The notes under the pieces were generated by a model, which worked only from the letters and a program-made list of their open reading frames with translations, had not been told where the DNA came from and did not search any database. Shown here piece by piece: positions 17,786 through 25,592 of a DNA stretch of 64,000 nucleotides. The position numbers were made by a program, and so were the translations under genes. Each line of letters starts with the position of its first letter. The stretch's first letter is position 1. This DNA is from JAGTVG01 sp963699805 (lineage in GTDB: Bacteria; Bacteroidota; Bacteroidia; Cytophagales; Cyclobacteriaceae). The DNA lies in assembly GCA_963699805.1 (NCBI GenBank), contig CAVOVH010000010.1, positions 124,001-188,000 on the forward strand, read 5' to 3'.

Positions 17786-18661
17786 CTACTTATTTTTCGT
17801 TCCGAAGCCCAGTCCCATTCCCAGGCTGAAAACGGAACTGGCAGAAAGATTATAATCGCCGTGTAGTTTAAATACACCCAGATTGAGATTAACTCCCGCA
17901 ATAAAACGGAATGGGCTGTTTTCAAAATGATGTTTCACTTTTTCATTAGTTTCATCATCCGTGATATATTCGATATCCATCTTATTCATTTCATAGCCCA
18001 ATCCGCCATAAAAATCAAGTATACCAATGGAATAATCCGCCTGGGCATTGATCAAACCTAATTTGGCGTCGACATAACTCCCCAGTTTATAGGAAAGGTT
18101 ATAATATCCCACTGCGATATCTATAGGCAGCTCATTGAAATATTGAGATATGCTATGCCGGATGCCCCATCCGAACAGATCCATTTTCCCGACATCATCA
18201 CTTATATCAATGGCAAAAAACCGAAATGAAACTTCGGTTCCATACAGTCCTCCCAGGCTTAGCTGAGGGACAGCCAATGGCAGGATATTCATACTAATCC
18301 CGCCGGGATAGTTTTCAGCCAGTCCATTGGGACGCTCAACCCTGATGGGCTCATTGGATCCGAAAATGGTAGCTGCCGAAATGGTCCCTCCATAAGGGGA
18401 GGTTGCATTAAAGGTCTTCTGGCTGTTTTTGACCAATCCGGTAGTGGTGACAATGCCAAAATAAAGCTGAAACTTCATGTGATTGATATAGGCATCTCTG
18501 AACCATCCCGAATTCATATCGGCACCAAATACCTCGGAAAGGGGTTCGAGGTAACCGTAGGCGTTCTCATCACTATAATTACTAACCAGATCTTCAATAT
18601 CCTGGGCAGTCAGCAGCGATGAGCATAGAATGAGTATGAAAATTAAAAAATACCTTTTCAT
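17786..18661 (-). CDS. DUF6588 family outer-membrane beta-barrel-like protein
   Basis: 291 residues from the ATG at 18661, which opens a signal peptide (MKRYFLIFILILCSSLLTAQ); an upstream in-frame ATG at 18712 would precede it with a basic, non-signal stretch. The early region YLEPLSEVFGADMNSGWFRD is the hallmark of DUF6588. Amphipathic strands follow (SLGGLYGTEVSFRFFAIDIS, IDIAVGYYNLSYKLG, FIAGVNLNLGVFKLHG), consistent with an outer-membrane barrel. Role unknown; first gene of a two-gene operon with the lipoprotein. Confidence 0.8.
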   Translation of the reverse strand: MKRYFLIFILILCSSLLTAQDIEDLVSNYSDENAYGYLEPLSEVFGADMNSGWFRDAYINHMKFQLYFGIVTTTGLVKNSQKTFNATSPYGGTISAATIFGSNEPIRVERPNGLAENYPGGISMNILPLAVPQLSLGGLYGTEVSFRFFAIDISDDVGKMDLFGWGIRHSISQYFNELPIDIAVGYYNLSYKLGSYVDAKLGLINAQADYSIGILDFYGGLGYEMNKMDIEYITDDETNEKVKHHFENSPFRFIAGVNLNLGVFKLHGDYNLSASSVFSLGMGLGFGTKNK

Positions 18662-18941
18662 GGGTTTTGGCTTTTTGGGTAATGCGATTCTTTTCGAAAG
18701 TAAGATATTCATATTTTGATGAGTTTTTCAATCCCATGAATATGGTATATTTTGGTCAGGATGGCGATAAAATGATCATTTTGACATTCTATATACCAAT
18801 TTATAACAGGGAACAGTTTAAAAATGGATGTTAAATTAAAAGAGATTTTTTTCATCTATCTGGTGGAAAACCCCATTAACATGGGATTTACTTTTAAAGA
18901 TATCCGGAATAATTTCAAGTTATGTTTGAGCGATTAACCGG

Positions 18942-19289
18942 ATGATTACAGACGGTAAAATTATCGCCAATGGTATTCGTTTCGACGTGAATAAAGCCAC
19001 ACTCAAACCTGAATCAATGGGCGTTATTAATAGTATTTACAATTTAATGGAACAACATCCCGATTTGAAATTCAGTGTTGAAGGACATACCGACAGTGAT
19101 GGGGAAACTGATTTTAATCAGCAGCTTTCCGAACAGCGGGCAGAAACAGTTAAAAACAAACTGGTGGAAATGGGAATTGCAACTGAAAGATTATCTGTCA
19201 AAGGTTTTGGAGAGACCATCCCCATCGGTGATAATTCAAGTCCGGAAGGAAAAGCCAATAATCGAAGAGTTGAATTTGTTAAGATTTAA
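18942..19289 (+). pseudogene. OmpA C-terminal domain, 5'-truncated
   Basis: 115 codons encode an almost complete OmpA/MotB peptidoglycan-binding domain: IRFDVNKATLKPESMGVIN, then FSVEGHTDSDGETDFNQQLS, LSEQRAETVKNKL, VKGFGE and the terminal NNRRVEF. In homologues as I recall them this domain sits at the end of a ~400-residue exported protein. Here the upstream frame reaches a TGA at 18927 within five codons, there is no signal peptide, and the 229 upstream bases show no matching N-terminal part. It is most likely a decayed remnant; a cytoplasmic stand-alone domain would make no obvious sense. Confidence 0.75.
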
Positions 19290-19426
19290 ATCAATCATTA
19301 TTAAGAAAATTATCGGATAAAGTGATTGATTAAATCCTTTTAATCAACCTTTTAGTAGATTACGGATACATTAGGTATTGCTACATATATGAATCAATGA
19401 CTCGTTCAAATTGCCAGTCACTTAAT

Positions 19427-20029
19427 ATGAAAACAAGTTCTCTATTATCAATTATTCTGGCATTTTTCATGGTGAGTTATGCTTTTGGTCAAAAGACAGA
19501 CCTGAAACCATATGGAATAAAATCCGGGGTGATCGATTATAAATTCTCAGGGACTCAGGAGGGGGTTGGAATCTTATATTTTGATGATTATGGGCTCCGG
19601 TCCAATATGTTTTTGGATGCAATGGAAGGAGGCAGACACCAGAAAGGTTACACCCTTACGCTTGGAGATGATCAATACATCTATGATCTGGAGAAATCAG
19701 GGGAGGGGGTAAAAATGAAGAATCCGATGTTCAGGGATTTAAAAGAGGGAGATGTTACGGAAACCTTTCTAAGGAAAGTCTATGGAAAAATGGGGCTCAA
19801 TCGGGCCGGGTCAACCAGCTTTCTGGATCGGGAATGTGATCTCTGGACAGGAGAACAGGGAGAAGCTTTGGTCTGGAATGGGATTTTATTAAAACTTGAT
19901 CTAGAAATGTATGGCAATACCCTCCACCAGGAGGCCACATCGATCAAAATAAATATACTGATTGATCCATCACTTTTCAAGATTCCCGAAGGTGTTGAAT
20001 TCACAGAAATGCCGGGCTTTAATTTTTAA
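19427..20029 (+). CDS. Hypothetical exported protein
   Basis: 200 residues from the ATG at 19427, selected because it directly begins a signal peptide (MKTSSLLSIILAFFMVSYAF, cleavage after FGQ). The mature part reads as beta-rich with Gly/Asp turns (GVIDYKFSGTQEGVGILYFD; LDRECDLWTGEQGEALVWNG; ILIDPSLFKIPEGVEF). It looks like a periplasmic beta-sandwich in the broad LolA/DUF4412-like style, but I do not assign a family. A clear intrinsic terminator follows at 20094-20118. Neighbours give no functional clue. Confidence 0.75.
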   Translation: MKTSSLLSIILAFFMVSYAFGQKTDLKPYGIKSGVIDYKFSGTQEGVGILYFDDYGLRSNMFLDAMEGGRHQKGYTLTLGDDQYIYDLEKSGEGVKMKNPMFRDLKEGDVTETFLRKVYGKMGLNRAGSTSFLDRECDLWTGEQGEALVWNGILLKLDLEMYGNTLHQEATSIKINILIDPSLFKIPEGVEFTEMPGFNF

Positions 20030-20093
20030 ATTTGAGGGATCTTATATGAAAAAATCGATAATGTAATTTTTTTTAATTATCAAAAATAAGAGA

Positions 20094-20118
20094 AAAGCCA
20101 GAATATAGGGCTTTTTTT
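20094..20118 (+). terminator. Intrinsic terminator behind the exported-protein gene
   Basis: AAAGCC and GGCTTT form a six-base stem around a nine-base loop and run into seven Ts. It lies 65 bases after the stop codon of the gene ending at 20029. Confidence 0.65.
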
Positions 20119-20344
20119 CAACTTTAAATATCATTGCATATAACTTTTTTAAGAAAATACTTGTGAGTTATTAAACAATCAATTACATTTATGAGGAAGA
20201 TTGGTTCTTCACTATTGGGTAATATGATATTGGAATTTTTTCTAAATATTCCCCAATTTTTTAAGTGAATCATCAAATCATTCATCATTATTTGATTTAA
20301 AAATTTTCTTATCCATTAGGGTAGTGCTTGGTTAATTAAATTTG

Positions 20345-20373
20345 CCCCGGTATGATCAATACCGGGGTTTTTT
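20345..20373 (+). terminator. Strong intrinsic terminator with no gene assigned upstream
   Basis: CCCCGGTAT-GATCA-ATACCGGGG is a perfect nine-base-pair stem followed by six Ts. The nearest upstream gene already has its own terminator at 20094, and 20119-20344 holds no convincing protein gene. The hairpin therefore either ends an unannotated small transcript or sits in the leader of the SnoaL-like gene 95 bases downstream as an attenuator. The following bases TTAGTAAAAATTGCA recur after the next terminator. Confidence 0.8.
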
Positions 20374-20468
20374 CATTAGTAAAAATTGCAGTTCCTATCT
20401 CTCATTTTAAGAACTTACCTCACATCCCAAATGTTCTTTTAATATAAACCACAAAGACAATAAAAATC

Positions 20469-20888
20469 ATGAAAAATCATTTAACAATTGACCTTGACGC
20501 TGAAAGACAGGCAATTAGAGACTTGCTCAATACGGCATTTGAAGTAGAACAGCAAAAAGACGTTGATGCAATAATGGAACTCGATCTATTTGCGGATGAT
20601 ATTATTGCTCAGGCTCCCAACATGCCTCAAATAGAGGGTTTGAAAGCACTTCGAAATTTCTATACGGAGTTATTTAAAATTCTTGATTCCATCAGGGGAG
20701 GGTCGACAGATATTATAATATCAGAGGCAGGAGATATGGCTTGGGATTGTGGATGGAACCGAACCGTATATAAAGGATCAGATGGCCTTATTGAAGATGA
20801 GGGGAAGTATTTAGGAGTATATAAAAAAATAAATGGAAAATGGAAGTGTGTGGCCATAAGTTTTTCAAGCGATAAGCCAGTAGTATAA
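20469..20888 (+). CDS. SnoaL-like / DUF4440 (NTF2-fold) protein
   Basis: 139 residues with the NTF2-like pattern: an N-terminal helix pair (DAERQAIRDLLNTAFEVEQQ, DVDAIMELDLFADDIIAQAP), a middle helix (GLKALRNFYTELFKIL), then long strands (DMAWDCGWNRTVY, GKYLGVYKKINGKWKCVAIS). There is no signal peptide, so it is probably cytoplasmic. The cone-shaped fold serves many small-molecule enzymes or binding proteins, and no specific activity can be read here. The gene is framed by two very similar terminators at 20345 and 20956. Confidence 0.88.
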   Translation: MKNHLTIDLDAERQAIRDLLNTAFEVEQQKDVDAIMELDLFADDIIAQAPNMPQIEGLKALRNFYTELFKILDSIRGGSTDIIISEAGDMAWDCGWNRTVYKGSDGLIEDEGKYLGVYKKINGKWKCVAISFSSDKPVV

Positions 20889-20955
20889 CCAAGTATTTTT
20901 ATGGCTTATTTAAAACAATTGCAAATGCTGATCCTAAATACATAGCTGGTTTGAA

Positions 20956-20984
20956 CCCTGGTAATTATTGCCGGGGTTTTTTTT
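20956..20984 (+). terminator. Intrinsic terminator behind the SnoaL-like gene
   Basis: CCCTGGTAA-TTA-TTGCCGGGG forms a nine-pair stem with two G-T pairs, followed by eight Ts. It is followed by AGTAAAAATTGCA, the same bases that follow the terminator at 20345. Confidence 0.8.
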
Positions 20985-21069
20985 AGTAAAAATTGCAATA
21001 TTTAAAATCAGGCATAGGAACCAGAAAATTAGATGAAATGTTCCTTATATGTATCTATTTTTTTATGGT

Positions 21070-21468
21070 ATGATACGTTATCGATCTTTTTTCAAACCAA
21101 TTGCTTTAATACTTGTCCTTTCTATTATATTTCAAGGTTGTAAGGTTTATAATAAAGAAGCTGCAACTCCCGAAAAGGCATTTTAATCAAGTAATAGAGT
21201 TAAAATAATTACCGTCGATGACTGAGAAATGTATTTTGATAAAATTATAATCGAAGATGATGTTTTATATGGTGTTCGGGAAATAAAGGGTAAGTCTATC
21301 AATATAATTTTACCCCAATCTGACATAAAAGAAATTCATCTTATTGATCTAGATAAAAGTAAAAAAAGTACAAGGATATTAGGTCTAAGTTGTTTTATGG
21401 GTGTAGTAATTTTTTTTATTATTGGGTGGGTTATTGCGTTAGAAAATTATGAACTTAATTATCCTTAA
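21070..21468 (+). pseudogene. Lipoprotein gene with two in-frame stop codons
   Basis: A single reading frame runs from the ATG at 21070 to 21468 but is broken by TAA at 21184 and TGA at 21223. The first part is a good lipoprotein signal (MIRYRSFFKPIALILVLSII, lipobox FQGC, Cys24, then KVYNKEA). Between the stops it reads SSNRVKIITVDD, and after them MYFDKIIIEDDVLYGVREIK and a final hydrophobic helix. This matches the layout of small Bacteroidota envelope lipoproteins that pass from a Cys-anchored start into short strands. The distal 79 codons could in principle be translated alone from the ATG at 21229. The simplest reading is a recent pseudogene. Confidence 0.7.
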
Positions 21469-21487
21469 ATAATTAGATTAAGATTTA

Positions 21488-21623
21488 TTATAATCGATCT
21501 GCCATTTCCTGATGTTCTTTCAAAAACTTTCTAAAATCTTCCAGGCTGGTAAAATCTTTTCTCAGTGATCCTACATTGTCATCCCAGGAAATAGATATTG
21601 TAAGGATTTTTTTGAGTGTCCAT
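21488..21623 (-). pseudogene. Tiny gene split by a frameshift at an A7 run
   Basis: On the minus strand the ATG at 21623 gives MDTQ, and then an A7 run (Ts at 21607-21613 on the plus strand) shifts the frame. With one A fewer the frame continues as KILTISISWDDNVGSLRKDF, then TSLEDFRKFLKEHQEMADRL, and ends at TAA 21488-21490. The out-of-frame part has convincing amphipathic, charged composition, which argues that it was a real ~44-residue protein. Options are a genuine pseudogene, polymerase slippage at A7, or a sequencing or assembly error. Function unknown. Confidence 0.45.
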
Positions 21624-21656
21624 AACTGAGTTTAAACTAAACCGTAAACCAGCAAC

Positions 21657-21685
21657 AAAAAAACACTTACAGTTTTTCATAAGTG
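21657..21685 (-). terminator. Intrinsic terminator for the GIY-YIG transcript
   Basis: On the minus strand CACTTA, a ten-base loop and TAAGTG are followed by seven Ts. It is placed about 120 bases behind the GIY-YIG stop codon and just after the long hairpin. Confidence 0.65.
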
Positions 21686-21714
21686 CCTGACTATCAATTG
21701 GGTGATAGAGGAGA

Positions 21715-21763
21715 CTCGAATGCCGTCGATCCCGTTCATTGCGGGATGACGAGCATCCTCGAG
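21715..21763 (-). repeat. Long imperfect hairpin behind the GIY-YIG gene
   Basis: The arms CTCGA..ATGC..CGTC..ATCCCG and CGGGAT..GACG..GCAT..TCGAG pair over about 19 base pairs with small bulges and a seven-base loop. Adjacent bases (GGTCGCGAGTCCCGGGGTTC on the minus strand, 21770-21800) resemble a tRNA T-arm. From memory, very similar sequence follows GIY-YIG genes in other Bacteroidota genomes; I could not check this here. Confidence 0.6.
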
Positions 21764-21805
21764 ACCTTGCTCCAAGCGGGAACCCCGGGACTCGCGACCA
21801 AAGAA

Positions 21806-22054
21806 TTAGACATACTTTTCAATGAACTGCTGGATCCGTTTTCTGGACTTCATATTTTTAAGTTTTTTTTCCAGAAGGAGAGCCTCATGACGGGAAGGTT
21901 TAGGTGTACACCAAACCAGGGTCAAGGGACCTTTATTCCGGGTATATTTTTCGTAATTTTTATGATGTCGGAATTGGCGGTTTTCTATATTTGAGGTCAT
22001 CCCATAATAATAGGAACCATCCTTCAATGATTGAAGAATATAAACAAAATACAT
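21806..22054 (-). CDS. Small GIY-YIG nuclease-domain protein
   Basis: 82 residues forming a compact GIY-YIG domain: FVYILQSLKDGSYYYGMTSN provides the paired Tyr motifs (VYI and YYG), with an Arg/His helix start (NRQFRHHKNYEKYTRNKGPL), WCTPKPSRHEALLLEKKLKN carrying the conserved Glu, and a terminal basic helix. The family includes homing endonucleases and UvrC; free-standing bacterial forms have poorly known roles. It lies next to tRNA-Gly. Directly after its stop codon the frame stays open through the hairpin region for about 45 codons, which may be a lost extension or chance. Confidence 0.88.
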   Translation of the reverse strand: MYFVYILQSLKDGSYYYGMTSNIENRQFRHHKNYEKYTRNKGPLTLVWCTPKPSRHEALLLEKKLKNMKSRKRIQQFIEKYV

Positions 22055-22081
22055 AACTGGTTTAATTAAAGGTTGAACAAC

Positions 22082-22155
22082 GAGAGCGGTAAACGAGGCT
22101 CGAACTCGCGACCTTCGGCTTGGGAAGCCAACGCTCTACCAACTGAGCTACTACC
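22082..22155 (-). tRNA. tRNA-Gly (anticodon CCC)
   Basis: A full cloverleaf is readable on the minus strand: acceptor AGCGGTA/TACCGCT, D-arm AGCTC...GAGC, anticodon stem TTGGC/GCCGA around TTCCCAA (anticodon CCC, reading GGG), and T-arm GCGAG-TTCGAGC-CTCGT. CCA is not encoded. It would be transcribed toward the GIY-YIG gene, 27 bases away. Confidence 0.93.
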
Positions 22156-22329
22156 GCTTCTGATTTTTATAATAACGAATTTATATATTTATTATGAAAC
22201 TCAAAATACGGGGGAAAATATTTTAACAAGAAATAAAACTTGCAGAAAAATGATCTTTTTGCAGAGATTCCCTCCCCAAAGGAAGCCAATCAATTCGGGA
22301 TCTTTTTGAAAAAACTGAAAAATTTGAAC

Positions 22330-22337
22330 TATATTCG
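22330..22337 (+). promoter_or_regulatory. Possible -7 element for tRNA-Pro
   Basis: TATATTCG differs by one base from the Bacteroidota -7 consensus TAnnTTTG and ends 15 bases before the tRNA. A TTTTTG 22 bases upstream could be the -33 element. Confidence 0.3.
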
Positions 22338-22352
22338 CAACGTCTTTTTTCT

Positions 22353-22426
22353 CGGGGAATAGCGCAGTCCGGCAGCGCGCTACGTTCGGGACGTAGAGGT
22401 CCGGGGTTCAAATCCCCGTTCCCCGA
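22353..22426 (+). tRNA. tRNA-Pro (anticodon CGG)
   Basis: Acceptor CGGGGAA/TTCCCCG, D-arm GCGC...GCGC, anticodon stem CTACG/CGTAG around TTCGGGA (anticodon CGG, reading CCG), and T-arm CGGGG-TTCAAAT-CCCCG. The discriminator base is A and CCA is not encoded. Confidence 0.95.
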
Positions 22427-22445
22427 CTCATTTAATTCACTTACC

Positions 22446-22964
22446 ATGTTTTCATTTCCAGGTTTAATTCGAATCGGCTTCCTCTTTATTCTATTTTTCA
22501 CCTTTTCCTGTCGTCAGGCCAGTAATGAGGACCGGAATTCAATTTCAGGAAATAATAGCGATGGAAAGAATATTCCGGAATCCAACGATAAAACAGGTGA
22601 ATCAGCCACCCAGCTTGAAAAAAACACCCCACTGGCACCCGACAATGAAATGGAAGCAGATACAATACTCGGTCCATGGATCCGGCCGGATGGCAATTAT
22701 ATCCTTGAATTTACGAAGATCAATGATGACAAATCATTGGAGACCCATTACTACAATCCCAAACCAATCCATGTATCCCTTGCCCAGATCAAGCTGGAAG
22801 ATCGGATCAGGATTTATGTAGAGTTTGATGATGAGAACTACAGGGGCAGCTATTATGACCTGGAATATGATCCGGTGAATGATGCATTGACTGGTAATTA
22901 TTTTCAGGCTACCTACGGGCAGACCTATGCCATTGCATTTATTCGTTATATAAGACCTGATTAA
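22446..22964 (+). CDS. Hypothetical lipoprotein
   Basis: 172 residues. The N-terminus is a lipoprotein signal (PGLIRIGFLFILFFTFSC, lipobox FSC at Cys22), then about 45 residues of Asn/Ser/Glu-rich linker. A compact beta domain follows, starting at LGPWIRPDGNYILEF and including RIRIYVEFDDENYRGSYYDL and NDALTGNYFQATYGQTY. The pattern resembles lipocalin-like or small beta-barrel domains that measure a bound ligand, but no family is assigned. It starts 20 bases after tRNA-Pro and may share its transcript. Confidence 0.72.
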   Translation: MFSFPGLIRIGFLFILFFTFSCRQASNEDRNSISGNNSDGKNIPESNDKTGESATQLEKNTPLAPDNEMEADTILGPWIRPDGNYILEFTKINDDKSLETHYYNPKPIHVSLAQIKLEDRIRIYVEFDDENYRGSYYDLEYDPVNDALTGNYFQATYGQTYAIAFIRYIRPD

Positions 22965-23002
22965 TTTCAGGATAAGACAATTTAATCAAGGATCATCCTT
23001 TT

Positions 23003-24805
23003 TTATTCTTCATTTATATCGTATTCATTGATCTCCGTATATAGCAATTCGAGCACATTCAATAGATTGGAACAGATCCGGGTGACAAATACACTGTCAT
23101 TGATGATGGATGATGCCATGTGACTGCTGATGAGTTCCCTGGTAATTAAATCCGTTATGAATTGATTGATCTCCGCCTCAAGATCATCAGTCTTTTCGCG
23201 TTGTGTCCGGATGTTTTCTTTGATGGTACTGAGTTGATAGCCTGCGGACTGCATGCCTTTTTTTGTAGGAGTATCGATCTGGTAAGGGTAATGAATGATA
23301 TTTACAAATAATTCCATGACGATACCAAGGATCCTTTTTCTGAATTTATCATAGGTATCCCGGATATACTGGTTATCCGCATCAAGGTATTTAAGCAGGT
23401 TTACCCTGAAATCGATCAGATCCTTGATGACTTCAACCAGGAGCCGGTTTGCAAACTTAATATTGATGATACTTTGCAGCTCCTCTTCGGAAAGATTTTT
23501 CATCTGGGCCAGGGAAGCATATTTTATGATCTTGCTGTAGAGGTTTTTGACTTTCTTCAGATAGGCTTCGTCGATATCGATGGGGATGGTTGCACGTGAT
23601 TTTTCAAGCAGCATGCTTACATTGCTTACCTGAAGAATATCTTTTCTGTGGGTATTTAGACCATGCGCAATGATCTCAAAGGTATGATCCAACATATGTT
23701 CAGTTTCTTTTAATAAGGCTTGAATGGTACTCTGCGTATGTTCCAGCACACTTTTATTTAAATATTTTGGCTGGATTACATCTTCTTCTTTTTCCCGGAT
23801 TAACCATTGAAGCAGCAAAAGCAGCTGGTTGATCCAGGGTGTCAGGAGCAGAATTCCAAGGAGATTGAAAGTAGTATGAAAAAGAGCCAGCTTCAGGGTA
23901 TAATCATCCGGACCGATATGAATCATTGCCGCAAAAACATCTACCAGGTTCATTATCTGGTGAATAAAAACGAGTGCGACAAGACCCGTGATAAGATTGA
24001 AAATCAAGTGTCCCAGGGCAAGTTTTTTCCCGGCTGAGGAGGAAGCCAGGGACCCGATGATCGCAGTGAAAGTAGTACCAATATTGGTCCCAATTGCCAG
24101 CCCCAGGGCTTCCATATAGGAAATCTGGGCAGCAGCCAGGGCAGTCAGAACCACTGCCAGGGAAGCAGCACTGGATTGAAGGATGATGGTCATTACAATA
24201 CCAATTCCTGTCAGGCCGAGCAAAGCTCCGAAATTCAGTGTCCTGCCACTGAGGAGATTGATGTCATAATGCATATTGTCAAAACCTGTTTTTAAATAAT
24301 AGATTCCGAGAAAAAGGAAGCCAAGACCCAGAAGGATATAACCACCCCCTTTAATGGGTTTGTCCTTCTGCAGGATAAACAGCACCCCGAATATGATCAT
24401 GGGCATGGCCAGTACTGAGATGTTGAAATTAAGGCCAAATAAGGCGATCAACCAGGCCGTGAAGGTGGTGCCCAGGTTGGCACCGAAAATAATGCCAATA
24501 CCAGCCCTCAAAGTGATCAGTCCTGCACTTAGAAATGAAATAACCAATACCGATACCAGTGAACTGGAATTGAGCAATGCAGTTGAAATAATGCCAGTTG
24601 AAAGACTTTTTAGATAATTATCCGTGGATTTTCGGATCATATTTCTTAAAGGTCCTTCGGTATAGATCCTGAATCCACTTTCGAGATTCAGGATCGACAA
24701 AAAAAGAATGGCAATCCCGGTTCCAATTTCCTTTGAGGCCGGGTAAAAAATCATTAGAAATGCCAGACTGACTGAAACAATGCCCAGCAAAATATACCTC
24801 CACAT
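23003..24805 (-). CDS. Na/Pi cotransporter family protein with PhoU-like C-terminal domain
   Basis: 600 residues. The first ~340 are membrane-embedded and contain the two Na_Pi_cotrans repeats. These show SSSLVSVLVISFLSAGL with IIFGANLGTTFTAW, and QSSAASLAVVLTALAAA with LAIGTNIGTTFTA. The first repeat has NSSS where QSSS is usual. Residues about 360-600 form the helical PhoU-like cytoplasmic part (AQMKNLSEEELQ, DLIDFRVNLLKYLD, IIHYPYQIDTP). It probably imports phosphate with sodium. Its start is about 120 bases from the divergent DUF4136 gene. Confidence 0.93.
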   Translation of the reverse strand: MWRYILLGIVSVSLAFLMIFYPASKEIGTGIAILFLSILNLESGFRIYTEGPLRNMIRKSTDNYLKSLSTGIISTALLNSSSLVSVLVISFLSAGLITLRAGIGIIFGANLGTTFTAWLIALFGLNFNISVLAMPMIIFGVLFILQKDKPIKGGGYILLGLGFLFLGIYYLKTGFDNMHYDINLLSGRTLNFGALLGLTGIGIVMTIILQSSAASLAVVLTALAAAQISYMEALGLAIGTNIGTTFTAIIGSLASSSAGKKLALGHLIFNLITGLVALVFIHQIMNLVDVFAAMIHIGPDDYTLKLALFHTTFNLLGILLLTPWINQLLLLLQWLIREKEEDVIQPKYLNKSVLEHTQSTIQALLKETEHMLDHTFEIIAHGLNTHRKDILQVSNVSMLLEKSRATIPIDIDEAYLKKVKNLYSKIIKYASLAQMKNLSEEELQSIINIKFANRLLVEVIKDLIDFRVNLLKYLDADNQYIRDTYDKFRKRILGIVMELFVNIIHYPYQIDTPTKKGMQSAGYQLSTIKENIRTQREKTDDLEAEINQFITDLITRELISSHMASSIINDSVFVTRICSNLLNVLELLYTEINEYDINEE

Positions 24806-24926
24806 GGTCGGATCTCTATCTTTGGACTCAACTTACAAAAAAAATAAACATCTTTTTTTGAGACAGTATCAAATATATTGCACCTGGATGCATAATTTTT
24901 TAACTTTAATAATAATTCTGATTAAA

Positions 24927-25472
24927 ATGAGAATAAAGGCATTGTTCATGATCACCCTTCTGACTGCCACCATGTGCGTGCCGGTCAGGATCTCCACCGA
25001 CCAGATTGAAGGAACCTCCTTTCTGGGCTATGAAACCTACGATTTTTATGAAATTGAATATCAGCGATACGATAGCCTTCCCTATAATAAAGAAAGCATG
25101 GATTTTTTAATCAGTGAGATCAGAAAGCGGATGCTGGATAAAGGTTTTGCGGTTTCTGATAATCCCGACCTCTACCTGAATGTGGGCGTGGTGGTAAAGC
25201 AACAACAGCAGTCACGTGAAACAGATCCCCGTTTTGATATGAATTATATCGGGCAGCGAAATTATTACTGGGAACGGGAAGAAGTGGTTACTGGAATGTA
25301 CGAGGAGGGAGCCATTACCATTGATTTTGTGGATGCGAAAAATAAAAGACTGATCTGGCAGGGGACCGCCGTAGGCATTCTGACCAATGATATTGAAAAA
25401 ATGAAAAAAAGGGCTGCCTATGCCATTGAGAAGATTTTTGATAAAATGCCACTGAACAAGCCCCAATTATAG
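24927..25472 (+). CDS. DUF4136 family exported protein (paralogue 1)
   Basis: 181 residues from the ATG at 24927; the frame is open further upstream but only this start gives a signal peptide (MRIKALFMITLLTATMC). Met precedes the Cys, so the lipobox is poor and acylation uncertain. DUF4136 features are MDFLISEIRKRMLDKGFAVS, then DLYLNVGVVVKQQQ, the strand TIDFVDAKNKRLIWQGTAVG and a final helix of Lys/Ala before IEKIFDKMP. It shares that plan with the protein at 30887-31462. Function of the family is unknown; envelope location is likely. Confidence 0.85.
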   Translation: MRIKALFMITLLTATMCVPVRISTDQIEGTSFLGYETYDFYEIEYQRYDSLPYNKESMDFLISEIRKRMLDKGFAVSDNPDLYLNVGVVVKQQQQSRETDPRFDMNYIGQRNYYWEREEVVTGMYEEGAITIDFVDAKNKRLIWQGTAVGILTNDIEKMKKRAAYAIEKIFDKMPLNKPQL

Positions 25473-25592
25473 TTTAAATAAACCCACATATCTATTTATT
25501 AATCAGATTTTTAAATCCTTCTTTCTATCCTTTTTCTTTCTGGTCATTCATGATTTATGCGAAAGGGGGTCAATATGGATCTGTGATTGGAA

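Noticed and set aside
21683..21994. Plus-strand frame of about 104 codons opposite the GIY-YIG gene
   Set aside because: Antisense shadow of the GIY-YIG gene and its hairpin.
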